Below are positions 19,744 through 28,187 of a stretch of DNA of 52,969 bases, piece by piece. The DNA lies in NCBI GenBank assembly GCA_018222765.1, contig JAAEZT010000021.1:1-52969 (forward strand). The letters run 5' to 3'. The position numbers were made by a program, and so were the translations under genes. How positions within the stretch are numbered: the stretch's first letter is position 1; each line of letters begins with the position of its first letter. The DNA is from a bacterium (GTDB taxonomy: Bacteria > Verrucomicrobiota > Verrucomicrobiia > Verrucomicrobiales > Akkermansiaceae). Below the pieces are notes generated by a model. That model did no database searches. It was not told where the DNA came from and saw only the letters and a program-made list of their open reading frames with translations.

Positions 19744-21774
19744 TTAAGGTCCGGTGATTTTGAAGCGAAAGAAGCGGGCGGGATCGGTAGTGGGGACGGT
19801 GATGGTGTTTTCGTGCCCGGTGGCGATTCCTGGAGTGGCCTCGATGGTAGTGAAGGAATCCGGGTGGGTGCCACTTTCGAGAGTGTAGTGGTATCCCGGG
19901 ATGGAGTGGTAGGTGAGCTCTCCGGTTTCGCCAAGGTCAACGGTTGACAGTCGAAGAACAGAGCCATCCCAGAATTTTTGCGCGTAGGCGAAGGCGGATT
20001 GGCCGATCAGCGACCCCATGATACGGCCGGGGCCATCGTCGGGAGAAACATGAATGCCACCATAGAGGCGGGATTCTCCAGCTTCATCTGCAGCGTCATA
20101 ATAGGTGGCCCATTGCAAGGTGAGATCGACCGTTGGTCCGTTTTCGAAAAGGAGTTCGCCTGCAAGTATGGTGTGGGAGGAAAGGCCGCCCGGAAAATAG
20201 GGTGAGCCGGTCATCAGGGTCATCACCTCGGCGGCGGCCCGGCTAAATCCGGAGTGCCCGGAGACGTATCCGGCGAAGGCGGGGGTGACAAAGGTATCGC
20301 GTTGATAGGGAAGCCATTCTTCAGCGAGAATCCAGGCGCGTCCTCCGGATTGAGTTGTGGGATCGGCTGGTTCACCGGGCCAGGTGTTCACAGCGATTTT
20401 TCCGGAGTGGTCGGAGAGATCGCTGTGGTAGCTCGCGATGGTTGCCGGAGTAATCTCTTCCACCAAACCCGGAATCAATGGCAGATCTCCGTTACGGCCG
20501 AGATAGCGAATGGCTGAGATAGGGCGCACGTAGTCGTAGTGTTCTTTTACGCCCCAGACTGCGACGGCGGTGTTGTGGAGGGCGGCGTTGAGAACGAGGT
20601 AGAGTTTGAGCTCCCATTCCAGAGTGTCCAAAACGGGGCCGGTATTGGCAACTTTCAGATCTCGGGATGGATCGGCGATGATTTCGTCGGTAATTTCGTT
20701 GGCGAGGACATTCCAGTGCCCGGGAGGGGTTTCCGAGTCCGGGCCATCTGCCCAAAACTCGGCGACGCAGCGTCCGTAGTCAGCGTGGAGAACGATATTG
20801 TCAGGGTAGGGTATTCCGGTTGTCGGGTTGATCGGATAGCCGGTGCCGTCATTTTGTCCAAGCGTGTTGTTGCCGCGGGCTGAGGGTGAGAGGTTGATGG
20901 TTGTGGTGTCAGCGGGATCCAGAAGGGCCGAGTATTCCAGGACTTCGACGGCGTTATTTTTGTAGTCAAGGTCACCGGTTCCACCGAGATAGGGAGGGGC
21001 GCCGGGATCAAAATAAAGGGAGTTTGCATTCAGGTCGGCGGTGAAGAGTCCGAATCCCTTTACGCTTCCCCAATGCGGACTGACGAAGGTTTGTACGCTT
21101 CTGGCCTCGAAGCCGTTTTGAGTTTCTGCGCGCCTAAAAGCCAGAGGCTGCCAACGATTGAGGTCGACCCATCCCAGGGGGAAGCCTGCGATGGTGTCGT
21201 TGGTCTCTAGAGCGAGCGGATCGTTTATCGCCGCATAACCGGTGGTGTCGGTGTAGCCGGGGTCGGCGCTCTCGTTAGCGCCGTCGAATGTTCCGTGGTT
21301 GATGATCGAGGTCGCGATCCGATTTCCGACGGCGTCAGGCGTGCTCCCGACGGTGGAAGTATTTGCGATATTGTATCCCAAGGCGGTCATGCGGTCGTCG
21401 AGAGCGGCCAACGTGGTGGCCGAGTTGATCGAAAAGGCGTAGCGCTGTTTGAGCACTCGAAAGGCGGCGAAGCTGATGGCTTCATCACGGGCCTGAGCCA
21501 GGGTGTGGCTAATTGGAACGGTGGCGTTTTCGTTGTGAAGATAGCCAATCAGGGCCGGGTCGTAGGCGGCCCAGGCATCCCACATCGCAACCGAGAGGTG
21601 GAAGAGATTCCGAGCGTGGACAGTGGGAGCGGGGAAGTCGATTCGGATTGCGGCAAGATTTTCCAAGTTCCACTGCCTCGCGACGGTTTGTGCCGGACTT
21701 GGGGTGGTGGAGAGAATACCAGAAATGAGCACTCCCTGAATTGAGCGTTTGAGAGAGGCTCCCACTACTTGCAT
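19744..21774 (-). CDS. Vanadium-dependent haloperoxidase-type (PAP2 superfamily) secreted enzyme
   Basis: About 676 residues. The vanadate/phosphate-binding motifs are all present: KEHYDYVRPISAIRYL (Lys and Arg), GYVSGHSGFSRAA (Ser-Gly-His with the acid-base His) and ESRLYGGIHVSPDD (Arg and the vanadate-ligating His). The C-terminus (YHYTLESGTHPDSF to FFRFKI) resembles the short beta domain ending many exported Verrucomicrobia proteins. I chose the ATG at 21774 because the next 60 bases upstream, also open, contain a good -10 (TACAAT, 21794-21799 complement), and because residues after this ATG form a signal peptide (LKRSIQGVLISGIL, cleavage near SPAQT). The longer start at 21828 is possible. 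Such enzymes oxidise halides with peroxide, or are phosphatases. Confidence 0.85.
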   Translation of the reverse strand: MQVVGASLKRSIQGVLISGILSTTPSPAQTVARQWNLENLAAIRIDFPAPTVHARNLFHLSVAMWDAWAAYDPALIGYLHNENATVPISHTLAQARDEAISFAAFRVLKQRYAFSINSATTLAALDDRMTALGYNIANTSTVGSTPDAVGNRIATSIINHGTFDGANESADPGYTDTTGYAAINDPLALETNDTIAGFPLGWVDLNRWQPLAFRRAETQNGFEARSVQTFVSPHWGSVKGFGLFTADLNANSLYFDPGAPPYLGGTGDLDYKNNAVEVLEYSALLDPADTTTINLSPSARGNNTLGQNDGTGYPINPTTGIPYPDNIVLHADYGRCVAEFWADGPDSETPPGHWNVLANEITDEIIADPSRDLKVANTGPVLDTLEWELKLYLVLNAALHNTAVAVWGVKEHYDYVRPISAIRYLGRNGDLPLIPGLVEEITPATIASYHSDLSDHSGKIAVNTWPGEPADPTTQSGGRAWILAEEWLPYQRDTFVTPAFAGYVSGHSGFSRAAAEVMTLMTGSPYFPGGLSSHTILAGELLFENGPTVDLTLQWATYYDAADEAGESRLYGGIHVSPDDGPGRIMGSLIGQSAFAYAQKFWDGSVLRLSTVDLGETGELTYHSIPGYHYTLESGTHPDSFTTIEATPGIATGHENTITVPTTDPARFFRFKITGP

Positions 21775-21828
21775 CTGGCGGCAGCCTACCGAAATTGTAT
21801 TTTTTAGACAAACCGGAACTTGAGACAT

Positions 21829-21918
21829 AATTTCTCATGAGACACGATTTGGAGAATCTCTCTTGGCTAGCCTTGGATCTCTCGATAGAAAGTTGAGTCG
21901 ATTCAATTTTTCAACCCT
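21829..21918. promoter_or_regulatory. Divergent control region of haloperoxidase and ExbB-like operons
   Basis: Contains a perfect 10-bp palindrome TCTCATGAGA (21833-21842). A direct repeat of GAGACA (21822-21827 and 21839-21844) also lies here. Either could be a regulator site between the two divergent transcripts. No consensus promoter for the plus strand was recognised. Confidence 0.3.
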
Positions 21919-23211
21919 ATGCAAATATCTTGTCCAAAATGTTCAACTGCACTGAGTGTGACCGAGGAGCACCTCGGTCAGCAGGTGCAGTGCCCCGCCT
22001 GTCAAAGCCGCTTCGCGGTGCCCAATGAGGTCGCATCATCCGGGGGGAGCGCGTCGAAGAATCCCGAGCGCACAGGTTGGGAGGAAGGTGATCACGCTAA
22101 TGTGAGCTTTGGGAAGAGCCTGCTCATCGGAGCGGGGATCTCGATCTTGTTTCTCTTCATGATGTTCCCCTTCAAGTCAACGCGCTTGGGTGAGTTATTC
22201 CTGGATCGAGGTTGGGTGAACTGGACAGAGACCTTTCTCTTTTGTTGGGGGATTGTGATTTTGGTGATGAAGTGGAAGAAAAACCAGTCTCAGTCCCAGG
22301 CTGTTTTGCTGAATCTCTTCCCGGAGCATTTAGGGAAAGAAATCCATGCGGGGAATGTCGGGGATTTTATCGATAATATTTACCGGGTGCCGCTGACCTT
22401 GAGAGACAGTCTTATTGTGAATCGGATTCGCAAGGCCCTGGAGCTCTTTGAATCCAGGACGAACAACGGAGAGGTAGGGGCCTATTTAAATACGCAGTCA
22501 GACATCGATGCGAACCGATCGACCGGGTCGTATTCTTTGGTGAGAGTCTTTCTTTGGGCCATCCCGATTTTGGGATTCATCGGAACGGTGATTGGTTTGT
22601 CGGTGGCGGTGGGATCGCTTGCAATGGGTGACAATGCCGACCCCGAAGCCTTGAAGTCCTCGATCAACAGTTTGACCAGCGGGCTGGGCACCGCCTTTGA
22701 TACGACTTTGCTGGGCTTGGTTCTGAGCATCTTGATGAGCTTCCCTCTGGCTGCGGTGCAGAAGAAGGAAGATGAAACGCTCACCATGATCGATGCTTTT
22801 TGTGTCGAGGAACTCCTGCCGAAGCTCAACGACAGCCGGACTTTGGTTGGGGATGAGTTAATCCAGCAGGCAGATAGCATTCCGCAGTTGGTGACATCCT
22901 TGGCCCGGGCGCATGAAACATTCCTGGTGAACCTAAATGAATCGACCCGCCAGATGACTTATGTGGGCGAGTTGATGCAGGATCGCCTGGATGATCACAA
23001 GAAGGTTGTCGAGGACTCGTTCACGGATGCGGTATCCAGAATGTCAAAATCCAGTAGCGACATTTTCATCAAGTCGCATTCGCAGCTGGAGCTGACCTTC
23101 CAAAATATTGCGCATGGGGTCGAGTCGATGAACCGGGCGTTGAAGGATCTGGGTGAGAAGCAAATTCCGAACGAAGCCAAGAAGAAGCGTGGCTTCTTTT
23201 CCAAATCATAA
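21919..23211 (+). CDS. ExbB/TolQ/MotA-family proton channel with N-terminal zinc ribbon
   Basis: 430 residues. Residues 1-35 are an MJ0042-type zinc ribbon (Cys5, Cys8, Cys25, Cys28 in SCPKCS and QCPACQ) in the cytoplasm. TM helices lie near 56-75, 93-112, 208-232 and 256-280. The third and fourth carry the MotA/ExbB signature: WAIPILGFIGTVIGLSVAVG, INSLTSGLGTAFDTTLLGLV. A long charged tail (about 290-430) is cytoplasmic and probably helical. It is the first of three genes with gaps of 5 bases each; the two partners are ExbD-like. The complex should convert proton flow into motion or force across the envelope, like TolQR or ExbBD. No Shine-Dalgarno precedes the ATG. Confidence 0.88.
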   Translation: MQISCPKCSTALSVTEEHLGQQVQCPACQSRFAVPNEVASSGGSASKNPERTGWEEGDHANVSFGKSLLIGAGISILFLFMMFPFKSTRLGELFLDRGWVNWTETFLFCWGIVILVMKWKKNQSQSQAVLLNLFPEHLGKEIHAGNVGDFIDNIYRVPLTLRDSLIVNRIRKALELFESRTNNGEVGAYLNTQSDIDANRSTGSYSLVRVFLWAIPILGFIGTVIGLSVAVGSLAMGDNADPEALKSSINSLTSGLGTAFDTTLLGLVLSILMSFPLAAVQKKEDETLTMIDAFCVEELLPKLNDSRTLVGDELIQQADSIPQLVTSLARAHETFLVNLNESTRQMTYVGELMQDRLDDHKKVVEDSFTDAVSRMSKSSSDIFIKSHSQLELTFQNIAHGVESMNRALKDLGEKQIPNEAKKKRGFFSKS

Positions 23212-23216
23212 GAAGC

Positions 23217-24032
23217 GTGGCGCGGCGAGCGAAAGATTCATCGCAGGGAGTTTCCCTGTTCCCCTTCATGAGCATCCTGGCATGCCTCATCGGGATTTTG
23301 ACGCTCATGATTAGCGTGATGATGCAGGTTCAACAAATGGAGAAGAACGGTCGAACCGAAGAGGAAATGGCCCGGGCAACCAAGAACCGTGATTTGCAGA
23401 TTCAAGCCAAAGAATTGGAAAAGAAAATCGCCGAGCTGGATGAGAAGTTGAAGCAGGATAAATCGACGGTGTCCGCGATGGCGAAAATCAAAGAAGCCAA
23501 GATTGCCCTGACGATGAAGTTGAAGGAACTCGAGAAAGCAAAGGATCCCAAGTTGACCGACGCCCAGTTGCAGAAGCAGGTGGAAAATATGAAAAAAGAG
23601 GTGGAGGCCTTGAAAAAAGAACGGCCTCCGCTGGCGAAACGCCTGGAAGAACTGCAGGCTGAATTGAAGAAGCGCAAGGAAACGCCCAAGCCTAAGGAGT
23701 CGGTCGTGGTGCAACCTCGCGGAGTGGGGCAAGGCGGCGCGCGAAATTTATTCTTCGTAGAGTGTAACTCGACCGGGATCGTTTTGCGTGACGCTAAAGA
23801 TGGCGAAAAGAAGCTTTCCACGGCGGCTATCAAAACGAGCGGAGTATACGCCAAGTATTTGGACCGTGTGAAGAAGACCGAGGATTCCATGGTCTTGTTT
23901 CTGATTCGCAAATCAGGAAACGAAGCCTTTCGCTGGGCCGCCGCGACGGCGGAATTAAAATATAAACTTCCAACCGGGAAGCTTCCAATTCCCAATGACG
24001 GGAAGATCGATCTTTCATTATTCAAACGCTAG
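23217..24032 (+). CDS. ExbD-like membrane partner A: coiled coil, Asp of the TM helix replaced by Ser
   Basis: 271 residues with a GTG start at 23217, five bases after the ExbB-like stop. A basic N-terminus is followed by one TM helix (SLFPFMSILACLIGILTLMI, about 13-32). Aligned on the ExbD/TolR pattern (N-x-x-P-[FL]-[IV]-D), the position of the conserved proton-accepting Asp is Ser19 here. A long coiled coil (about 45-150, rich in Lys/Glu/Leu) leads to a C-terminal domain (about 170-271) with NLFFVECNSTGIVLRDA and SMVLFLIRKSGNEAFRW. This domain looks related to the one in the next gene product. N-in/C-out topology expected. No OmpA-like peptidoglycan-binding motif is seen, which speaks against ordinary MotB. 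Confidence 0.72.
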   Translation: MARRAKDSSQGVSLFPFMSILACLIGILTLMISVMMQVQQMEKNGRTEEEMARATKNRDLQIQAKELEKKIAELDEKLKQDKSTVSAMAKIKEAKIALTMKLKELEKAKDPKLTDAQLQKQVENMKKEVEALKKERPPLAKRLEELQAELKKRKETPKPKESVVVQPRGVGQGGARNLFFVECNSTGIVLRDAKDGEKKLSTAAIKTSGVYAKYLDRVKKTEDSMVLFLIRKSGNEAFRWAAATAELKYKLPTGKLPIPNDGKIDLSLFKR

Positions 24033-24037
24033 GAACG

Positions 24038-25144
24038 ATGGGAAGAAGACGCAAATCGAGTTCAGACGAGGGAGTCAATCTCGACTCCCTCATGGATGCT
24101 CTTACCAATGTGGTGGCGGTGCTCATTCTCGTGCTCCTTCTTGTGCAAGCTGATGTGAGCCAGAAGGTGGTGCAGTTTTTGGAAGGCCTTCTGCCGGCGA
24201 CTAAAGAGGAGGTGGCGGCATCGGAAGAGAAGGCCAAGGAATTGGAATCGGATAAAATTATCCTGGAGGAGATGCTCACGAAAGAGCCCCCAAAGCCGGA
24301 GGACATGGAGGCCGAGAAACGGCAACTGGCCTTACTTGAGAAGAACGTGAAGACCAATGAGGAGCTGTTAGCAGATTTGGAACAGCTTAAGAAGCTGGAG
24401 AAAAAGTCACGGAAAGAGCGGGATGATGAAGCGAAGAAGACCAAGGGAATTCAGGATGAAATTGCACGTCTTGAGGCGCTCTTGGATAAGACTCCGGTGT
24501 TGAAAGTTGATCCGACAGTTGTGGGGATTCCGGCGAGTCGTCCGGTGCCGAAGAGTGCGGAGATATACCACGCGCTGGTCATCAATGATCGGGTACATTT
24601 CATCGATCCTTTTACGCCGCTGAAAATGTTTGAGGATGAGTTCAGGCAGGAGAAACGAAACTTTCCGCATGAACGAATCAAGCGGCAGGGTGCAGATCGC
24701 TATATTTATCGTTCAGGTCCGATTCTCAAACACTACGAGAAATTCGATTTTAAAAACTCACGAAACCAGAAAGTCAAACTGGTGGCTAATCCGGTCTCGA
24801 CAAGAATGCAACTCGTGGTGTCGCCTGACCTGAAGGAAGGCGGAACCTCTCTTGAAGAACTAAAAGAGAAAGACAGCAACTTTGCGAAGATCGTTTATAA
24901 GCTTTCCAGCAATATTAGATCGGTGCTGATGTTCCACGTGCATCCGAATTCCTTCAATACTTACCTGCAAGCGCGTCGGGTGACCGATAAGGCCCGGGTC
25001 TCGGCTGGTTGGGAAGTCAAGGGAATGGGCGCCTATTACATCCGTATCGATGATGTGGAAATCAGGAGAGAGAAAGAGCCTCCACCGGCGCCGACGAAGC
25101 CGGGGCCGGAAAGGCCTCCAACATTACCGCCGAAGATCGATTAG
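24038..25144 (+). CDS. ExbD-like membrane partner B: coiled coil, TM Asp present
   Basis: 368 residues, start five bases after partner A. One TM helix near 14-38 (GVNLDSLMDALTNVVAVLIL). Asp20 sits where ExbD/TolR keep the proton-accepting Asp. A coiled coil (about 55-150) follows. A C-terminal region (about 170-345: IYHALVINDRVHFIDPF, RSVLMFHVHPNSFNTYLQA, GMGAYYIRIDDVEIR) ends in a Pro-rich tail. The block VLMFHVHPNSFNTY matches VLFLIRKSGNEAFR of partner A, so the two periplasmic domains are probably paralogous. Together with the ExbB-like protein they would form a channel with an asymmetric D/S pair. Homology to ExbD is inferred from TM pattern and operon context, not from a profile search. 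Confidence 0.75.
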   Translation: MGRRRKSSSDEGVNLDSLMDALTNVVAVLILVLLLVQADVSQKVVQFLEGLLPATKEEVAASEEKAKELESDKIILEEMLTKEPPKPEDMEAEKRQLALLEKNVKTNEELLADLEQLKKLEKKSRKERDDEAKKTKGIQDEIARLEALLDKTPVLKVDPTVVGIPASRPVPKSAEIYHALVINDRVHFIDPFTPLKMFEDEFRQEKRNFPHERIKRQGADRYIYRSGPILKHYEKFDFKNSRNQKVKLVANPVSTRMQLVVSPDLKEGGTSLEELKEKDSNFAKIVYKLSSNIRSVLMFHVHPNSFNTYLQARRVTDKARVSAGWEVKGMGAYYIRIDDVEIRREKEPPPAPTKPGPERPPTLPPKID

Positions 25145-25180
25145 GGACCCGGGATTTTTGGTTTTTCCAAATTGGGTGTG

Positions 25181-25197
25181 GGAGAGCTGCGCTCTCC
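25181..25197. repeat. Seven-base stem-loop after the ExbB/ExbD-like operon
   Basis: GGAGAGC-TGC-GCTCTCC is a perfect 7-bp stem with a three-base loop, 36 bases after the operon's last stop. No T tract follows on the plus strand. It may be a REP-like element or protect the mRNA 3' end, rather than act as an intrinsic terminator. Confidence 0.4.
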
Positions 25198-25318
25198 AAA
25201 GCCAAGATTCCGCCTGATGTCTTCCAAGTGCGATTTCAGCTTTGTTACGTTTTAGTGAGTGCTTCACGGAGAAATTCTTTTTGAGTGAGATCGGGAGAAT
25301 CTTTGCATAGAAGTTTGT

Positions 25319-26743
25319 ATGCAGTGCATATTGTTGGCCGTGGTTTCGGCACTATTATTAGTTCCCGGTGTTTCGGCGCAGGAGAAGAAACCCAATATTA
25401 TTTATCTCATGCTTGATGAATGGGGGTATTTTGAATCGGGCCATATGGGGAGTAAGGATTTGACCACCCCCAATATCGATCAGTTTGCGAAGGATGGCAT
25501 GAGGTTCACCAATGCCTATGCGGGGGCTCCGGTGTGTGGTCCGACGCGCTGCGTCTTATTGACGGGTTTGCATTCTGGCCATACCTCGATGAGATCTAAC
25601 AATGGATTCGCGCCGATTCGCAAGGAGGAGGAAACGCTGGCGAGTGTGTTGAAGAAAGAAGGTTATGCCACGGGAGGATTTGGAAAGTGGGGAATCGGCG
25701 GACGTGGAACTTCGGGTGTTCCCGAGAAGCACGGATTTGACGAGTTCTTTGGATATTACGACCAGGTGCATGCGCATACTTTCTATCCCAAATATCTTAT
25801 TCGAAATAGTAAGGAAGTGCCCCTAGAGGGAAACGAAGGAACGAGTTTCTATGAAGGGGAAACCCATGCCCAGAGCGAGATTTTCAAGGAGTCGATGAAG
25901 TTCATTCGGAAGAACAAAGAGAAGCCTTTTTTCTGCTATCTGCCCTGGACGCCGCCTCATGGATTATGGGGAATCGATCAAGATGACCCGTCCTGGAAGT
26001 TGTTCAAAGACAAGCCGTGGACCGCAGGTCAGAGAACAAAAAATGACGCCAAGGTCTATGCTGCATTCATGCACATGATTGATCGGCAGATTGGGGAAAT
26101 TATCGCGACCCTGAAGGAGATGGACCTAGATCAGGAGACGATCTTTTTTCTGTGTGGCGACAATGGTGGGCAGGCTTACTTTTCGACGAAGGGCCGTCCG
26201 CATGGTTTCTTCGGGCCGAATCTCAATCCGGAAACCGGTGAGCGTTTTAAAGCGGGGAAGGGATCACTCTATGAAGGTGGCTTGAAGATTCCCTTCCTGG
26301 TGCGGTGGCCTGGAATGATCAAAGAATCAGTAGTGACGGATCATTTGTGTTACTTCCCGGACATTATGCCGACGCTTGCTGAGTTGGCCGGAGCAAGGAG
26401 TCCTAAGACCGATGGCTTGTCGTTGATGCCGACTCTCATGGGGGAACCGGGACAAAAAGATCATGAGTATTTGTATTGGGAGTATGTCGGCCAGACCGCA
26501 GTAAGGATGAAAAACTGGAAAGCCTACAAAGGGAAGAAAGGAGACTGGCAGCTCTATGACCTTTCGAGAGAAGTAGAGGAAAAGGAGAACCTTGCGAAGG
26601 AACACCCGGAGGTTCTCAAGAAGCTCGTTGGATTTTCCGAAGCGGCCCACGAACCAATCCGGCCTGGCGAGATTTATGACCGAGAGTTGATCGACAAGGA
26701 TCGACTGCAGGCTCCGCATTCCCGGAACAAGAAGAAGAAATAG
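25319..26743 (+). CDS. Secreted Cys-type sulfatase (arylsulfatase-like)
   Basis: 474 residues, signal peptide MQCILLAVVSALLLVPGVSA. Metal motif IIYLMLDEWGYFESGHMG, where the second Asp of the common DD pair is Glu. The active-site signature is PVCGPTRCVLLTG and KWGIGG follows. The C-terminal half has FLCGDNGGQ with the Asp-Asn metal ligands. It ends in a Lys-rich tail (SRNKKKK). It hydrolyses sulfate esters after Cys-to-formylglycine conversion. It is 14 bases upstream of a second sulfatase, so the two are an operon. The D-to-E change is conservative. Confidence 0.92.
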   Translation: MQCILLAVVSALLLVPGVSAQEKKPNIIYLMLDEWGYFESGHMGSKDLTTPNIDQFAKDGMRFTNAYAGAPVCGPTRCVLLTGLHSGHTSMRSNNGFAPIRKEEETLASVLKKEGYATGGFGKWGIGGRGTSGVPEKHGFDEFFGYYDQVHAHTFYPKYLIRNSKEVPLEGNEGTSFYEGETHAQSEIFKESMKFIRKNKEKPFFCYLPWTPPHGLWGIDQDDPSWKLFKDKPWTAGQRTKNDAKVYAAFMHMIDRQIGEIIATLKEMDLDQETIFFLCGDNGGQAYFSTKGRPHGFFGPNLNPETGERFKAGKGSLYEGGLKIPFLVRWPGMIKESVVTDHLCYFPDIMPTLAELAGARSPKTDGLSLMPTLMGEPGQKDHEYLYWEYVGQTAVRMKNWKAYKGKKGDWQLYDLSREVEEKENLAKEHPEVLKKLVGFSEAAHEPIRPGEIYDRELIDKDRLQAPHSRNKKKK

Positions 26744-26757
26744 AACTTTATCGATCG

Positions 26758-28179
26758 ATGAAATTTGCCGCTAGGATTCTCTCGCTGATCACGATCTTCT
26801 CGCAAGCCGCCCTCGGGGCGGACCGCCCGAATATTATTTTGTGTATGACCGATGACCAGGGTTGGGGTGATGTCGGCTACAACGGGCATTCATATTTGAA
26901 GACTCCGCATCTTGACCGGATGCATGCAGAGGGAGTGACCTTCACGCGGTTTTATGCGGGCGCGGCGATGTGTTCGCCGACTCGTGGAAGTTGTTACACG
27001 GGCCGGAATCCTTATCGCTATGGGATTACGTTTGCGATGAAGGGGATGCTTGAGCCAAGTGAAGTGCCGATTACTTCGGTCATGAAAAAGCAGGGTTATA
27101 CCACGGGGCACTTTGGGAAATGGCATTTGGGAACCTTGTCCAAAGAACCCGGCGATCAAAAGCGCTGGGGGACTTTTGCCAAAGATCCGGTGCGATACTA
27201 CTGCCCGCCGTGGGAGCGCGATGTGGATGTTAGTTTTGTGACTGAGTCCAAAGTGCCGACTTGGGATCCATTGATTGATCCGGGCCCGATCAAGAAAGGA
27301 GATTCGCGGTCGAGTGGGAAGCCCTACGGGAATGATTATTTTACCGGGCCGGAGCAGAAGGTGACGGAGAACACGAAGGGTGACGATTCTCGGGTCATCA
27401 TGGATCGGGCTCTGCCTTTCATTCGAAATGCGGTGAAGAAAGAGAAGCCCTTCTTTACCGTGATCTGGTTTCACACACCGCATTCTCCTGTAGTGGGCGG
27501 ACCAAAATATCGTGAGATGTATCAGGATAGGACGAAGCACGAGCAGCATTATTACGGCTGTCTCACCGCGATGGATGAGCAGATTGGCCGTTTGCGGGCT
27601 GAGCTGAAATCAATGGGCGCTGCCGACAATACCATGTTGTGGTTTTGCTCCGATAACGGGCCAGCCAGACAGGGATCACCCCGGCACGTGGGGACAGCCA
27701 AGAATTTGAAAGGTTACAAATTGTCGATCAACGAAGGCGGGATTCGAGTGCCGGGATTGATGGTCTGGCCGGAGAAAATCAAAGAGCCAAAGATCGTGGT
27801 GGCTCCATGTTTTACCTCGGATTATTTCCCGACCATTCTTGATGCGCTTGGCTTGGATTTGCCCGCTGGGCGGACATACGACGGAGTCAGTCTCTTGCCC
27901 TTTGTGACGGGCAAGAAAACTGAGCGGGAAAAACCTCTGGGCTTTCTTAACAAGGATGGCAAGGAAGCCGCGTGGATGGAGCATCGCTACAAGTTGATCG
28001 AGGGAAAGAAGACGCCGCAGCTCTTTGATATTATCGCCGATCCCGGTGAGTCGAAAAATCTCGCAGGGAAAAAGCCGGAAGTAATGCAGCGATTGCAGTT
28101 GGGCTTGAAGGCCTGGAAAAGTGAGGTGATGGCTGACTTGAAAGCGACCGAAGCGAACCGGAGGGCGCTTGGGTTGTGA
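26758..28179 (+). CDS. Secreted Cys-type sulfatase (arylsulfatase A-like)
   Basis: 473 residues, signal peptide ending near SQAALGADRPN. Motifs: NIILCMTDDQGWGDVGYNGH (metal Asp pair), AAMCSPTRGSCYTGRNPYRY (formylglycine Cys in CSPTR, conserved GRNPYRYG), HFGKWHLGTLS, and WFCSDNGPARQG with the Asp-Asn metal ligands. It is the classical S1-type arylsulfatase layout. It ends 8 bases before the convergent lepA stop. It is in one transcription unit with the preceding sulfatase; both would need an FGE or anSME from elsewhere in the genome. Confidence 0.94.
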   Translation: MKFAARILSLITIFSQAALGADRPNIILCMTDDQGWGDVGYNGHSYLKTPHLDRMHAEGVTFTRFYAGAAMCSPTRGSCYTGRNPYRYGITFAMKGMLEPSEVPITSVMKKQGYTTGHFGKWHLGTLSKEPGDQKRWGTFAKDPVRYYCPPWERDVDVSFVTESKVPTWDPLIDPGPIKKGDSRSSGKPYGNDYFTGPEQKVTENTKGDDSRVIMDRALPFIRNAVKKEKPFFTVIWFHTPHSPVVGGPKYREMYQDRTKHEQHYYGCLTAMDEQIGRLRAELKSMGAADNTMLWFCSDNGPARQGSPRHVGTAKNLKGYKLSINEGGIRVPGLMVWPEKIKEPKIVVAPCFTSDYFPTILDALGLDLPAGRTYDGVSLLPFVTGKKTEREKPLGFLNKDGKEAAWMEHRYKLIEGKKTPQLFDIIADPGESKNLAGKKPEVMQRLQLGLKAWKSEVMADLKATEANRRALGL

Positions 28180-28187
28180 GGGGCTTG

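Noticed and set aside
21919-25144. Zorya-type defence system (ZorA/ZorB)
   Set aside because: A MotA-like protein and membrane partners are present, but no OmpA-like domain in the partners, no ZorC and no ZorD/ZorE helicase or nuclease nearby; sulfatases follow.
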